Origin: an uncultured Novosphingobium sp.
GTDB lineage: Bacteria; Pseudomonadota; Alphaproteobacteria; Sphingomonadales; Sphingomonadaceae
Reading direction: 5' to 3'
DNA length: 64,000 nucleotides
NCBI GenBank assembly: GCA_946886075.1
Contig: CAMPHR010000015.1
Span: 1 to 64,000 of the forward strand
The notes below the pieces were generated by a model, which searched no databases, was not told the origin of the DNA, and was given only the letters and a program-made list of their open reading frames with translations. Position 1 is the first letter of the stretch. Each line of letters starts with the position of its first letter. The position numbers and the translations under genes are program-made. This document shows, piece by piece, positions 51,268 to 60,284 of the stretch.

Positions 51268-52509
51268 TCAAGCCGCTGCAAGTTCGCGCATCTCGGCAAG
51301 CCGATAGCGCAGAGTGCGTTCTGAAATGCCGAGCTTCGCGGCGGCGGCGGCGCGGTGGCCGCCCGTCTCTCGCAGCGCGGCGCTGATGGCGTCCAGCTTG
51401 GACTGGCGAGCAACGTCGCGCAGGCTGATCGTCCCGGCGGGCGCAGGCTGATCATCGACGACGCGCAGCTTCGGCGCTCCTGCGATGTGCAGGTCTTCGG
51501 CCTCGATCCGGTCGCCTTCGCGCAGCACGATGGCGCGTTGGAGGACGTTGCCGAGTTCACGGGCATTGCCGGGCCAGGCATGAGCGGCGAGCTTGTCCAG
51601 CGCAGCGGCGGTCGGCCAGACGAAATCCTGATGGCGCAACAGCATGGCGGCGGCGATGGCAGTCACATCGCCAACGCGCTCGGCAAGCGGGCGCAGCTCC
51701 AGCGGCATGACGTTGAGGCGCCAGTAGAGGTCTTCGCGGAAGCGCCCGGCGGCGACTTCGGCGGCGAGGTCGCGGTTGCAGGCAGCGATGATGCGGACAT
51801 TGACCGGCACCGGATGGGTCGCGCCGACGGGGAGGACTTCGCCTTCCTGCAGCGCGCGGAGCAGCTTCGCCTGAAGCGCGAGCGGCAGTTCGGCGATCTC
51901 GTCCAGGAACAGCGTTCCGCCGTCAGCGGCGAGGAACAGGCCGTCCGATGCATTGGCTGCGCCCGTAAAGCTTCCCTTCTTGTGGCCAAACAGCATCGCT
52001 TCCATCATCGTTTCGGGAAGCGCGGCGCAATTGACGGCGATGAAATCGCGTGAGGTGCGGCCTGACTGTGCGTGGAGGAAGCGGGCCATGCCCTCCTTGC
52101 CGGTGCCGGTGTCACCCTGGATCAGCACAGTGGCGTCGCTGCGGGCTACACGGCCTGCGAGCGTCATCAGGCGGGTGCTGGCACTATCACCCACAGCCGG
52201 AACGCTCGCCGGGCGGGCCAGCTCAGCGATCAGGGCGAAGGCGAAGCTCATATCCTCGATGCCGAAAGCCACGCGGGCAGGCAGGCCATTGGCGGCAGGC
52301 ACCAGCGATGGCACGCCGTCGATCAGGTTGATCAGAATGTCGCGGTGGGTGGCGTGGCCGATCTCCGTCGCCAGCAGCACGCGGCGCTCATCACGCTCAC
52401 GCGGGCTCTGCGCATCGACGATGCGTACCATGTAAAAGGCATTTTCCAGCCAGTGCTGCAAACCCGGTACAAGCGCGCAGACACCTCGGCTCACGTCAAG
52501 CGATGACAT
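51268..52509 (-). CDS. Sigma54-dependent flagellar transcription activator (FlbD/FleQ-like)
   Basis: Enhancer-binding AAA+ protein, 413 residues. N-terminal ~110 residues show no receiver aspartate pocket. AAA+ domain: Walker A GDTGTGKEGMARFLH, GSFTGA (variant of GAFTGA, contacting sigma54), Walker B GGTLFLDEIAELPLALQAKLLRALQEGEVLPVG, R-fingers in REDLYWRLNVMPLELRPL. The C-terminal Fis-type HTH is SAALRETGGHRAAAAAKLGISERTLRYRLAEMREL. ATG 52509 has GGGA upstream; 52524 and 52548 are alternatives. Its position directly upstream of fliE and the sigma54 promoters at 61153 and 63921 support a class II activator role. Confidence 0.9.
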   Translation of the reverse strand: MSSLDVSRGVCALVPGLQHWLENAFYMVRIVDAQSPRERDERRVLLATEIGHATHRDILINLIDGVPSLVPAANGLPARVAFGIEDMSFAFALIAELARPASVPAVGDSASTRLMTLAGRVARSDATVLIQGDTGTGKEGMARFLHAQSGRTSRDFIAVNCAALPETMMEAMLFGHKKGSFTGAANASDGLFLAADGGTLFLDEIAELPLALQAKLLRALQEGEVLPVGATHPVPVNVRIIAACNRDLAAEVAAGRFREDLYWRLNVMPLELRPLAERVGDVTAIAAAMLLRHQDFVWPTAAALDKLAAHAWPGNARELGNVLQRAIVLREGDRIEAEDLHIAGAPKLRVVDDQPAPAGTISLRDVARQSKLDAISAALRETGGHRAAAAAKLGISERTLRYRLAEMRELAAA

Positions 52510-52606
52510 GACAGTCCCATCCATTTTTGGCTGGCTTGTGCCCCGCACGCCCCAACCCCCTTCGATGCTCTAAAAATGCCGTCGCATGGTTATCATCTGG
52601 TTAATG

Positions 52607-52622
52607 CGGCAATTACCTTGCC
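52607..52622 (+). promoter_or_regulatory. Candidate sigma54 promoter upstream of flagellin
   Basis: CGGCAATTACCTTGCC: GG and GC are exactly ten bases apart, with GGCA at -24 and TTGC at -12. The first base and CAC core deviate from TGGCACG. It lies about 215 bases before fliC and 139 bases upstream of the sigma28 site. Less certain than the sites at 61153 and 63921. Confidence 0.45.
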
Positions 52623-52745
52623 GGTCGGCGGCAATTTTCTTCCGTTTTGCCGCCGCTTCAGGGCGGCTTCTATATGAGGCGCGCGCGTACAAGCCGCAGA
52701 TTCGCGCGCTTTTTGAACTTTTCTCAAAAAAAATGCGCTCGGCCC

Positions 52746-52772
52746 TAAAAGCTTTTTTCGCGCCGCCGTTAT
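52746..52772 (+). promoter_or_regulatory. Sigma28 (FliA) promoter of flagellin
   Basis: TAAA (52746-52749), 15 bases, GCCGTTAT (52765-52772), 63 bases before the fliC ATG. The -10 octamer is identical to that upstream of flgM (61995-62002). Confidence 0.85.
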
Positions 52773-52835
52773 CCCCTTTCGAGGCCGCAAGCAGCCTGAT
52801 GGCAGCGACCTGATAGGACATAGAAAGGGAATATC

Positions 52836-53672
52836 ATGACTGTTATCGGAACCAACACTTCTGCTCTGCGCGCCGCCAATGCTTCGGCTCTCGCAGGCAA
52901 ATCGCTGAGCACCGCCATGGAGCGTCTGTCGAGCGGCAAGCGCATCAACAGCGCGAAGGACGACGCAGCAGGCCTCGCGATCAGTTCGCAGATGACCTCG
53001 CAGATCAAGGGCATGACCCAGGGCATTCGCAACGCCAATGACGGCATCTCGCTGGCTCAGACGGCGGAAGGCGCTCTCGGCGAAGTCACCAACATGCTGC
53101 AGCGCATTCGCGAACTGGCTGTCCAGTCGAAGTCAGAAACCTATTCTGATACCGACCGCGACAACTTGAACGCTGAAGTGACTGCGCTGAAAACCCAGAT
53201 CACCAATGTTCTCACCACTACTGAATTCAATGGCGTTCGAATTTTCAATAGCGTTGCGGCTGGTACGGCTGGCTATACGGCTCAGGACCCCGACGTCACC
53301 ATTCAGGCAGGCGCAAACGCCAGCGACACTGTCAAGATTAGCTTTACCGCTTTGGCGGACCTGCCCACTGCGACATCCGTAGACACGGCCGCTCTCGCAG
53401 CGACAGCAATGAGCAACATCGACACCGCGCTGACAGCGGTCGCAACAACCCGCGCTTCGCTCGGTGCCGCTCAGAACCAGCTGGAATCGACGGTTAACAG
53501 CCTGACCAACAACATCACCAACCTGTCTGACGCCAAGAGCCGCATCGAAGACGCCGACTTCTCGGCCGAAACGACCGCCCTCGCCAAGGCGCAGATCCTG
53601 AACCAGGCTTCGACGGCGATGCTCGCTCAGGCGAACCAGAGCCAGCAGAATGTCCTGAAGCTGATCCAGTAA
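52836..53672 (+). CDS. fliC: Flagellin
   Basis: Filament subunit, 278 residues: conserved D0/D1 ends with a very short variable centre. N-terminus TVIGTNTSALRAANASALAGKSLSTAMERLSSGKRINSAKDDAAGLAISSQMTSQIKGMTQ. C-terminus NLSDAKSRIEDADFSAETTALAKAQILNQASTAMLAQANQSQQNVLKLIQ. Such short flagellins lack D2/D3. Only one copy in the window. RBS AAAGGGA, sigma28 promoter upstream, terminator hairpin downstream. Confidence 0.97.
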   Translation: MTVIGTNTSALRAANASALAGKSLSTAMERLSSGKRINSAKDDAAGLAISSQMTSQIKGMTQGIRNANDGISLAQTAEGALGEVTNMLQRIRELAVQSKSETYSDTDRDNLNAEVTALKTQITNVLTTTEFNGVRIFNSVAAGTAGYTAQDPDVTIQAGANASDTVKISFTALADLPTATSVDTAALAATAMSNIDTALTAVATTRASLGAAQNQLESTVNSLTNNITNLSDAKSRIEDADFSAETTALAKAQILNQASTAMLAQANQSQQNVLKLIQ

Positions 53673-53799
53673 TCTGGACAAGCGACCTCGAATTGACAGG
53701 CGGGGTATTGGTCACCTGACAGCCAGTCATGGGAACCCGGCGCATCAACAGTCCCCACCGCGCCGGGCAACCACCTTCGATCGAACGGCCAGCATATCG

Positions 53800-53827
53800 A
53801 AGCCTCCGTCCCCCCGGGCGGAGGCTT
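53800..53827 (+). terminator. Hairpin terminator after fliC
   Basis: 9-bp stem AAGCCTCCG/CGGAGGCTT with a 10-base loop. A second hairpin CCCGGCGC/GCGCCGGG precedes it (53736-53766). No long T-run, only CTT. It ends the flagellin transcript before mdoG. Confidence 0.65.
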
Positions 53828-53886
53828 CACCGCATTTCGGGCTGCCAAGGCTTGCATTATGCGATCATGCGCCCATCATTACGGCC

Positions 53887-55371
53887 ATGATGAATATCGA
53901 CCGCCGCGCGCTGATCGGCGCATCAGGCGCTGCCCTCCTCCTCCCCGGAACCGCGCTTGCCCAGCAAGCAGGGGAGCGCTTTTCCTGGGACATGGTGATC
54001 GCCCGCGCCCGGAGCCTTGCGCGGCAGCCCTACCGGGAGACCCCGCATCATCCCGGCGCCCGAAAGGTCGATTATGACGCCCTCTACAAGGCGCGCTTTC
54101 GCGAGGACCGGACGATCTGGGGCAAGCTTCCCGGCGATACGGGCGTGCAGCTTTTCCCTTTGAGTGCGTCGGCCGAACAGCCGGTCGAGATCGCGCTGGT
54201 GGAAAATGGCCGCGCGACGCCGCTGCGCTATGATCCCGACATGTTCGACGCGCCTGCCGATAACGCCGTGCGACAGCTGGGGCCGAACGCAGGCTATGCG
54301 GGCTTTCGCGTCATGAACGCAGCGCGCGACGGCGACTGGCTGTCTTTCCTGGGGGCAAGCTATTTCCGTTCGCCCGGCGCGACCAAGCAATTCGGCCTGT
54401 CCGCCCGCGCCATCGCGATCAACACAAGCATACAGGGCAAGGAGGAATTCCCCCGCTTCACCCATTTCTGGCTGGAGCGCACGGGGCCGAGCAGCCTTAC
54501 CATCTACGCCCTGCTGGACGGCGCATCGATCACCGGCGCCTATCGCTTCATGACCGAACGAACGGCGCAGGGCGTGCGGCAGGATGTCGATGCAGCGCTG
54601 TGCGCGCGCCGCCCCATCGCGGAGCTGGGCCTGATGCCGATGACCAGCATGTTCTGGTATGATCAGGCGAGCCGCGCGTCGCGCACCGACTGGCGGCCGG
54701 AGATTCATGATTCCGATGTGCTGGCGATCGGCAGCACGGACGGCACGACCCATGCGCGTCCGCTCATCAATCCCACCGCACCGCGTGTCGATGCCTTTGC
54801 CGAGCGCAATCCCAAGGGTTTCGGCTTGATACAGCGCGACCGCAATTTCGACCATTATCAGGATGATGGCGTCTTCTATGAGCGCCGCCCTTCACTCTGG
54901 GCGTCGCCGCGGAGGCCATTCGGCGCGGGGCAGGTACGGCTCTACGAATTTCCCACGACCAGCGAATATGTCGATAATGTCTGCGCCTATTGGACACCTG
55001 CAGCAGCCGTTCGCGCGGGCAGCCGGATCGACGCCAGCTATCGGCTCGACTGGTCATCGGCAGGAGGGCCAGCGAAGAACATCGCGGTGCTCGACAATGT
55101 GTGGACGGGTCAGTCGGGTGAAGCTGGCGTGGACCGGCTGATCCTGGATTTCTCGGGCGTCGCTAAGGATGCGCGGCCGGACATCTGGGTCGATATGGCT
55201 GGCGCTGCGCTTGTCAGGAAGGGGGGATACCCTGTCCTGCATCAGCCTGGCCTGTTTCGTGTCGCACTCGACCTGCGCCGTGAAGGCGGCAAGGCGGCCG
55301 ATATCCGAGTCCAGCTTCGCTCGAACAATGCGGCGTTGAGCGAATATGTGCATTATCCGCTGGGCGCTTGA
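53887..55371 (+). CDS. mdoG: Osmoregulated periplasmic glucan biosynthesis protein (MdoG/OpgG or OpgD type)
   Basis: Periplasmic protein needed to branch or release the beta-glucan backbone of osmoregulated periplasmic glucans. 494 residues. Tat-like signal (DRRALIGASGAALLLPGTALAQ), then the MdoG domain: RQPYRETPHHPGARKVDYDALYKARFRED, GYAGFRVMNAAR, SFLGASYFRSPGATKQFGLSARAIAIN, PMTSMFWYDQAS, and NPKGFGLIQRDRNFDHYQDDGVFYERRPSLW. The Arg-Arg signal is closer to OpgD; the operon with mdoH fits OpgG. Between fliC and mdoH inside the flagellar cluster. Confidence 0.9.
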   Translation: MMNIDRRALIGASGAALLLPGTALAQQAGERFSWDMVIARARSLARQPYRETPHHPGARKVDYDALYKARFREDRTIWGKLPGDTGVQLFPLSASAEQPVEIALVENGRATPLRYDPDMFDAPADNAVRQLGPNAGYAGFRVMNAARDGDWLSFLGASYFRSPGATKQFGLSARAIAINTSIQGKEEFPRFTHFWLERTGPSSLTIYALLDGASITGAYRFMTERTAQGVRQDVDAALCARRPIAELGLMPMTSMFWYDQASRASRTDWRPEIHDSDVLAIGSTDGTTHARPLINPTAPRVDAFAERNPKGFGLIQRDRNFDHYQDDGVFYERRPSLWASPRRPFGAGQVRLYEFPTTSEYVDNVCAYWTPAAAVRAGSRIDASYRLDWSSAGGPAKNIAVLDNVWTGQSGEAGVDRLILDFSGVAKDARPDIWVDMAGAALVRKGGYPVLHQPGLFRVALDLRREGGKAADIRVQLRSNNAALSEYVHYPLGA

Positions 55372-55434
55372 GGGAACCGGCGGTGACCGGGCGCTTTGTT
55401 GCGTCCGTTGAAATTGTGAAACGGACTGAATGAG

Positions 55435-57318
55435 ATGACGGTCAGCGGGCAGACGAGCAGCGACGAGGGGCAAGCGCCCCTGCGCGCCTTTGAGCATGTG
55501 CCCGCCGAAATGCCGATCGCCATGCCGGAGCAGGATTTCAGCGAGCATCCGCGCGACTTCCCGCACCGGCCGCTGAACATCGACCAATGGGCGCGGCGCA
55601 TGCTCGTCGTCCTTTTGGCCTTGCTGCCCGCCTCCATGGCCGCCCATGAGATGCGGCGGTCGATCGGCCTGGACGGCATATCCCTGTGGGAGGGCGTCTA
55701 TCTTACCCTCTTCATTCCGCTGTTCGCCTGGATCGCCTTTGGCTTTGCGACCAGCCTGATCGGCTTCCTGATCCTGACGATGAGCAAGGGATCGGCCGCC
55801 CAGCCCTACCGCACGTCCTTTGCGACGCCGCTCAAGGGGCGCACGGCCATATTGCTGCCTGTGTGCAACGAAGATTTCCTGGGCGTCATGGGTCGCCTGT
55901 CCATCATGGAGCGCTCGCTGGCGCAAGTGATGGGCAATGAACGCTTCGAATTCTTCATCCTGAGCGATTCCAACCCCGCGAACGGAGAGATCGAGCGCAA
56001 AACCTATATGGAGATGCGCAAGGGTTTCTCGCGGCCGGTGCATTACCGCCGCCGCGCGCTCAACATCGGCCGCAAACCCGGCAATATCGCGGAATGGGTG
56101 CAGCGGTTCGGCGGCGGCTATGACTATATGATCGTGCTTGACGCAGACAGCGTGATGAGCGGCCAGACCATGGCCCGCTTGGCGCTCGATATGGAGCGGC
56201 ATCCGCATGTCGGCCTGATCCAGACCGTCCCGACGATCGTTGGCGCATCCACTTTCTTCGCGCGCTGGCAACAGTTCGCCAGCCGCCTCTTTGGCCCCAT
56301 CTCTGCGGCCGGCATGATCTGGTGGGCGGGATCGGAAGGCATGTTCTGGGGGCATAATGCGATCCTGCGGACCAAGGCCTTCGCCCAGAGTTGCGGCCTG
56401 CCCGAACTGGCCGGGCGCGCGCCATTCGGCGGGCATATCATGAGCCATGACATGATCGAGGCCGCGCTGCTGCGACGCCGGGGCTGGGACGTGCACATGG
56501 TCATGGCGGACGACAGTTTTGAAGAGTTTCCTCCGTCCCTCCCCGACCTCGCCACCCGTGACCGGCGCTGGTGCCAAGGCAATATCCAGCATGTGCCGCT
56601 GATCCCCAAGATCAGGGGATTGCATCTGGTCAGCCGCTTCCAGCTGCTGGTCGGCGCGTCGGCCTATTGCACATCGCCGCTCTGGCTGGCGCTGCTGCTG
56701 GTGGTGCTGGGCGGCGCACTGGCTGGCGTCTGGCCGCCGAGCGCGATCCTGCCCTCGGGCGGGCTGCTGGCGCTGACGGCCGTGCTGCTATTCGGACCGA
56801 AACTGCTGGCGATGGGATGGGCGATGGCCGATCCGGCGCGGCGCATCGGCTTTGGTGGAGCCGCACGCATGAGCCGGGGCGTCTTCGCGGATATCGCGCT
56901 CTCGATCCTGATGGCGCCGGTCAGCATGCTCACGCAGACCATCAACCTCTTCGGCATCCTCATGGGCCGCAAAAGCAGCTGGAGCGGCCAGGTGCGCGAT
57001 CGCGACGGCCTGTCGATCACGGGCGCGATCTGGCTGTTCAAATATCATATCATGCTTGGCGGCTTGCTGACCGCATTGGCGATCAAGGGCGGCACGTCGG
57101 TCGGCTGGATCATACCGGTGGTTGCGGGATTGGTCCTGGCCCCGTTCCTGGCGGCGTTCACGGCGCGCAAGGATCTGGGGCACAAGGCTGAACGCAACGG
57201 ACTGTTCCAGGTGGCAGAGCCTTGGTGGCGGGCAAAAGGCTATCGCGCGCCGCATTATCCCGAGCAGGCGGCGGGCATGGCTCCGCTACAGCAGGCGATT
57301 GCCAACGATCGCTCATAG
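55435..57318 (+). CDS. mdoH: Glucans biosynthesis glucosyltransferase MdoH/OpgH
   Basis: Membrane family-2 glycosyltransferase that makes and exports the glucan backbone from UDP-glucose. 627 residues. N-terminal spans near 55-105, cytoplasmic catalytic domain with RTAILLPVCNEDF, FFILSDSNPAN, MIVLDADSVMSG (DAD), WWAGSEGMFWGHNAILRTKAF and the acceptor motif RDRRWCQGNIQH (RRW). Several C-terminal spans follow (415-580). Shorter N-terminus than the E. coli protein (~850 residues). Downstream of mdoG by 63 bases; ends at a type B repeat convergent with fliA. Confidence 0.94.
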   Translation: MTVSGQTSSDEGQAPLRAFEHVPAEMPIAMPEQDFSEHPRDFPHRPLNIDQWARRMLVVLLALLPASMAAHEMRRSIGLDGISLWEGVYLTLFIPLFAWIAFGFATSLIGFLILTMSKGSAAQPYRTSFATPLKGRTAILLPVCNEDFLGVMGRLSIMERSLAQVMGNERFEFFILSDSNPANGEIERKTYMEMRKGFSRPVHYRRRALNIGRKPGNIAEWVQRFGGGYDYMIVLDADSVMSGQTMARLALDMERHPHVGLIQTVPTIVGASTFFARWQQFASRLFGPISAAGMIWWAGSEGMFWGHNAILRTKAFAQSCGLPELAGRAPFGGHIMSHDMIEAALLRRRGWDVHMVMADDSFEEFPPSLPDLATRDRRWCQGNIQHVPLIPKIRGLHLVSRFQLLVGASAYCTSPLWLALLLVVLGGALAGVWPPSAILPSGGLLALTAVLLFGPKLLAMGWAMADPARRIGFGGAARMSRGVFADIALSILMAPVSMLTQTINLFGILMGRKSSWSGQVRDRDGLSITGAIWLFKYHIMLGGLLTALAIKGGTSVGWIIPVVAGLVLAPFLAAFTARKDLGHKAERNGLFQVAEPWWRAKGYRAPHYPEQAAGMAPLQQAIANDRS

Positions 57319-57323
57319 ATTCC

Positions 57324-57401
57324 GTCATGCCAGCGCATGCTGGCATCTCGGGCCCGACGTTCAATCAAGCCTCACGAGATCCCAGTCTTCGCTGGGATGA
57401 C
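57324..57401. repeat. Type B inverted repeat, copy 3
   Basis: 78 bases: GTCATGCCAGCGCATGCTGG...CCCAGTCTTCGCTGGGATGAC. More diverged than the other two copies. Sits between convergent mdoH and fliA and would serve both transcripts as an end structure. Confidence 0.82.
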
Positions 57402-57409
57402 GCTGTAAG

Positions 57410-58141
57410 TTAATCCCACTCGCGCAATTTCTCGCGCAGCTTGTCCAGCGCCGCCTTCTTAATCTGGCACACGCGGGCCGCGCCGATGTCGAGCGCCTGG
57501 CCGATTTCCTCGAGATTCAGTTCCTCGACGAAGTAGAGTTGCAGCACCAGAGCTTCCCGCTGCGGCAGTTCGCCTATGCAGCTGGCGAGCGCGGCCTTGA
57601 GCGACTCCCGCTCCATAATGTCATCGGCGCGGTCTTCGACATCGGCGAACCACATGGACTGGTCGGAATAAACCTCGTCCATGCTGGTGTGCTGCACCAT
57701 CTCGCAACTATCGGCGAGTTCGCGATAGGCGGCAGCTTCCATGCCCAGCTCATTCGCCATTTCGGCTTCCAGCGGCGCTCGGCGCAATTGCTGTTCCAAC
57801 CGATTGCGCACGGCGGCGAGTTGCTTGCGGTTTGCCATCGCCGACCGGGCAATCGTCGCGCCGCGCCGCAGATGATCGATCATCGCCCCACGGACGCGCA
57901 TCTGCGCATAGGACGCAAAGCCAAGGCCCCGATCCTCGAAGCCATTGGCCGCCTCGACCAGCGCGACCATGCCGATCTGCAGCAAATCCTCGACCTCCAC
58001 CGCGCTCGATACGCGGCCATGCACATGCCAGGCAATCTTGCGCACCAGCGGCATATAGCGGCGGGCGAGCTGCTCTGGACTATTGTTCGACCGGCCGTAG
58101 GTGTTGGCGTCGGAACCGGCGATGACCTTCTTCATGAACAT
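57410..58141 (-). CDS. fliA: RNA polymerase sigma28 factor FliA
   Basis: Flagellar late-gene sigma factor. 243 residues: region 2 (YMPLVRKIAWHVHGRVSSAVEVEDLLQIGMVALVEAANGFEDRGLGFASYAQMRVRGAMIDHLRRG), region 3 (LAAVRNRLEQQLRRAPLEAEMANELGM) and region 4 (LPQREALVLQLYFVEELNLEEIGQALDIGAARVCQIKKAALDKLREKL). It is cotranscribed with flhA and the transglycosylase from a sigma54 promoter, and its anti-sigma factor FlgM is encoded nearby. Caulobacter lacks FliA, so the circuit here is of the gammaproteobacterial style. Confidence 0.95.
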   Translation of the reverse strand: MFMKKVIAGSDANTYGRSNNSPEQLARRYMPLVRKIAWHVHGRVSSAVEVEDLLQIGMVALVEAANGFEDRGLGFASYAQMRVRGAMIDHLRRGATIARSAMANRKQLAAVRNRLEQQLRRAPLEAEMANELGMEAAAYRELADSCEMVQHTSMDEVYSDQSMWFADVEDRADDIMERESLKAALASCIGELPQREALVLQLYFVEELNLEEIGQALDIGAARVCQIKKAALDKLREKLREWD

Positions 58142-58154
58142 GGGTCAGTTATCC

Positions 58155-60275
58155 TCAGGCGACGCGTTCGCGAGTGGGAAGCGGATCGTGGCGCGGCGCG
58201 GGCCGCTGTTCGCCGCCGACTACCGCGACGACCTCCACGCCCTTGCCATCGGGAATTTCCAGGAAGGACAGCACCGGCGTTTCGGGCAGGTGCGGCTTGA
58301 ACAGGCGGGCGAGCGCGCGGCGCGCGACGGGCGAGGTCACGATGGCGAAGTTGCGCGCCTGCCCCATGATCGGGCGGGCCGCCTGCACCACCGATTCGAT
58401 GATGCGGTTGGCGAGCGCCGGTTCGATCGGATGCTTGGCATCGCCAGCAACGCGCATCGCCTGGGCGAGCAGCGCTTCAAGATCGCCGTCGAGCGTTATG
58501 ACGGGGAGCGGCATCTTCACGGGCACAAGGCCCTGGATGATCAGCGCGCCGATCCGCTGGCGGACGGCCTCCACCAGCTGCTCATGGCTCATGTCGGGCC
58601 GTGCGGCATCGACCATAGCCTCGCAAATCCGGCGGAAGTCCTTGAGCGCAATGCCTTCGGAGAGCAGCGCGCGGCATAGCGCCGAAATCTGCGTCAGGCT
58701 CAGCGTGCCGGGCGTCAGGCCATCGACCAGCTGCGGTGCGGCGTCCTTCAGATTGTCGAGCAGCTTGCGCGCTTCGTCCAGGCCGAACATCTCGCTCGCG
58801 TTCATCGCGATCAGCTGGTTGAGGTGCGTCGCGACCACCGTCGGCGGATCGACCACGGTATAGCCAGCAACCACCGCCTCGCTGCGCTTGGCAGGCGAAA
58901 TCCAGACGGCATCGAGGCCGAATGTCGGGTCCTTCGCCTCGCGGCCGGACACCACGCCCTCCAGCGCGCCACTGTCGAGCGCCAGCAGGTCGTCGGGGAA
59001 AATCTCATCCTCGCCAACGACGACGCCAGCGATGGTGATGCGATATTGATTGGGTTCCAGCGCCAAATTGTCCTTCACCCGCACCATCGGCACGACGAAG
59101 CCCAACTCCTTTGACAGCTGGCGGCGGATGCCTGTGATGCGGGCCATCAGCGGCGCGCCCTTGCGCTCATCGACCAGCGAAATGAGGCCGTAGCCGATCT
59201 CTAGGCCCAGGATCGCGCCGTCCGACACGTCGTTCCATTCGATCAGCGCCGGGTTGGCCGGTTCCGGCATCGGCGCGGGCTCAGCAGCCTTGGCCTTTGC
59301 CGTCTTGCGCAAGTGCCAGGCGATATAGCCTGCGAGCGCTGCGGCGGGCAGAATGATCATGTGCGGCATGCCGGGCAGGATGCCGAGGAAGGTCAGGATC
59401 GCGGCGACCGGCGCCCAGGCCTTGCTCGATCCGAACTGGCCGGTGATCTGGTTCGACAAATCGTCTTCGCTGCCGACGCGGGTGACGATGGCCGCCGCTG
59501 CGATCGACAGCAGGAGCGCCGGAACCTGCGCCACCAGCGCGTCGCCGATCGCGAGCACGATATAGGTCTGCGCAGCCTCGCTCATGGACAGGCCATGGCT
59601 GACAACGCCCAGGATGATGCCGCCGACGATGTTGATGGCAAGGATCAGGATGCCCGCGACCGCGTCACCCTTCACGAATTTCGAAGCACCGTCCATCGAT
59701 CCGTAAAAGTCCGCTTCGGTCGCGACTTCGCGACGGCGCGCCTTTGCTTCTTCCGGCGTCAGCAGACCGGCGTTCAAGTCGGCGTCGATCGCCATCTGCT
59801 TGCCGGGCAAGGCGTCCAGGGTGAAGCGCGCGCTGACTTCCGACACGCGGCCCGCGCCCTTGGTGATGACCACCAGGTTGATGATCATCAGGATCGCGAA
59901 GACGAAAATGCCGACGACATAGTCGCCGCCGATCAGGAAGTGGCCGAACGCTTCGATGACATGCCCCGCCGCGTCCGATCCTTCATGCCCCTGCACCAGC
60001 ACGACGCGAGTCGATGCGACGTTCAGCGCCAACCGAAGCAGGGTCGCGAACAACAACACCGTGGGGAAGCTGGAGAAGTCGAGCGGCTTAGCGGCATTGA
60101 GCGCCACCATCAGCACGGCCAGCGAAATCATGATGTTGGTGATGAAGCCCAGGTCCAGCATGAACGCGGGCACCGGCACCATCATGAACAGCACGACCAT
60201 CAGCGTCGCGATGGGCAGCACGGCCCCCTTGGCGGCGCTCATCCAGATCTTCGCTTTGACTTGGGCGGGAGTCAT
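58155..60275 (-). CDS. flhA: Flagellar type III export gate protein FlhA
   Basis: Largest export-gate subunit. 706 residues: about eight N-terminal spans (~20-330) with the FHIPEP signature region (LGFITNIMISLAVLMVALNAAKPLDFSSFPTVLLFATLLRLALNVASTRVVL; DALPGKQMAIDADLNAGLL). The cytoplasmic substrate-docking domain (~350-690) includes RVKDNLALEPNQYRITIAGV and VVDPPTVVATHL. 13 bases before fliA, nine bases after the transglycosylase. Confidence 0.96.
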   Translation of the reverse strand: MTPAQVKAKIWMSAAKGAVLPIATLMVVLFMMVPVPAFMLDLGFITNIMISLAVLMVALNAAKPLDFSSFPTVLLFATLLRLALNVASTRVVLVQGHEGSDAAGHVIEAFGHFLIGGDYVVGIFVFAILMIINLVVITKGAGRVSEVSARFTLDALPGKQMAIDADLNAGLLTPEEAKARRREVATEADFYGSMDGASKFVKGDAVAGILILAINIVGGIILGVVSHGLSMSEAAQTYIVLAIGDALVAQVPALLLSIAAAAIVTRVGSEDDLSNQITGQFGSSKAWAPVAAILTFLGILPGMPHMIILPAAALAGYIAWHLRKTAKAKAAEPAPMPEPANPALIEWNDVSDGAILGLEIGYGLISLVDERKGAPLMARITGIRRQLSKELGFVVPMVRVKDNLALEPNQYRITIAGVVVGEDEIFPDDLLALDSGALEGVVSGREAKDPTFGLDAVWISPAKRSEAVVAGYTVVDPPTVVATHLNQLIAMNASEMFGLDEARKLLDNLKDAAPQLVDGLTPGTLSLTQISALCRALLSEGIALKDFRRICEAMVDAARPDMSHEQLVEAVRQRIGALIIQGLVPVKMPLPVITLDGDLEALLAQAMRVAGDAKHPIEPALANRIIESVVQAARPIMGQARNFAIVTSPVARRALARLFKPHLPETPVLSFLEIPDGKGVEVVAVVGGEQRPAPRHDPLPTRERVA

Positions 60276-60284
60276 AGGTGGCCG

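Larger units (their letters stand above)
52510..52835. other. Divergent regulatory region between the sigma54 activator and flagellin
   Basis: 326 bases without a credible gene; small ORFs here are unlike any family. It holds a sigma54-like site on the plus strand (52607-52622) and a sigma28 promoter (52746-52772). A small inverted pair GCCGCC..GGCGGC lies near 52650. The leader before fliC has RBS AAAGGGA. On the minus strand I see no convincing promoter for the activator gene. Confidence 0.6.

Noticed and set aside
49129..51324. 731-residue plus-strand open frame
   Set aside because: Antisense of fliF and fliE, which are unambiguous; no recognisable domain and typical high-GC shadow composition.
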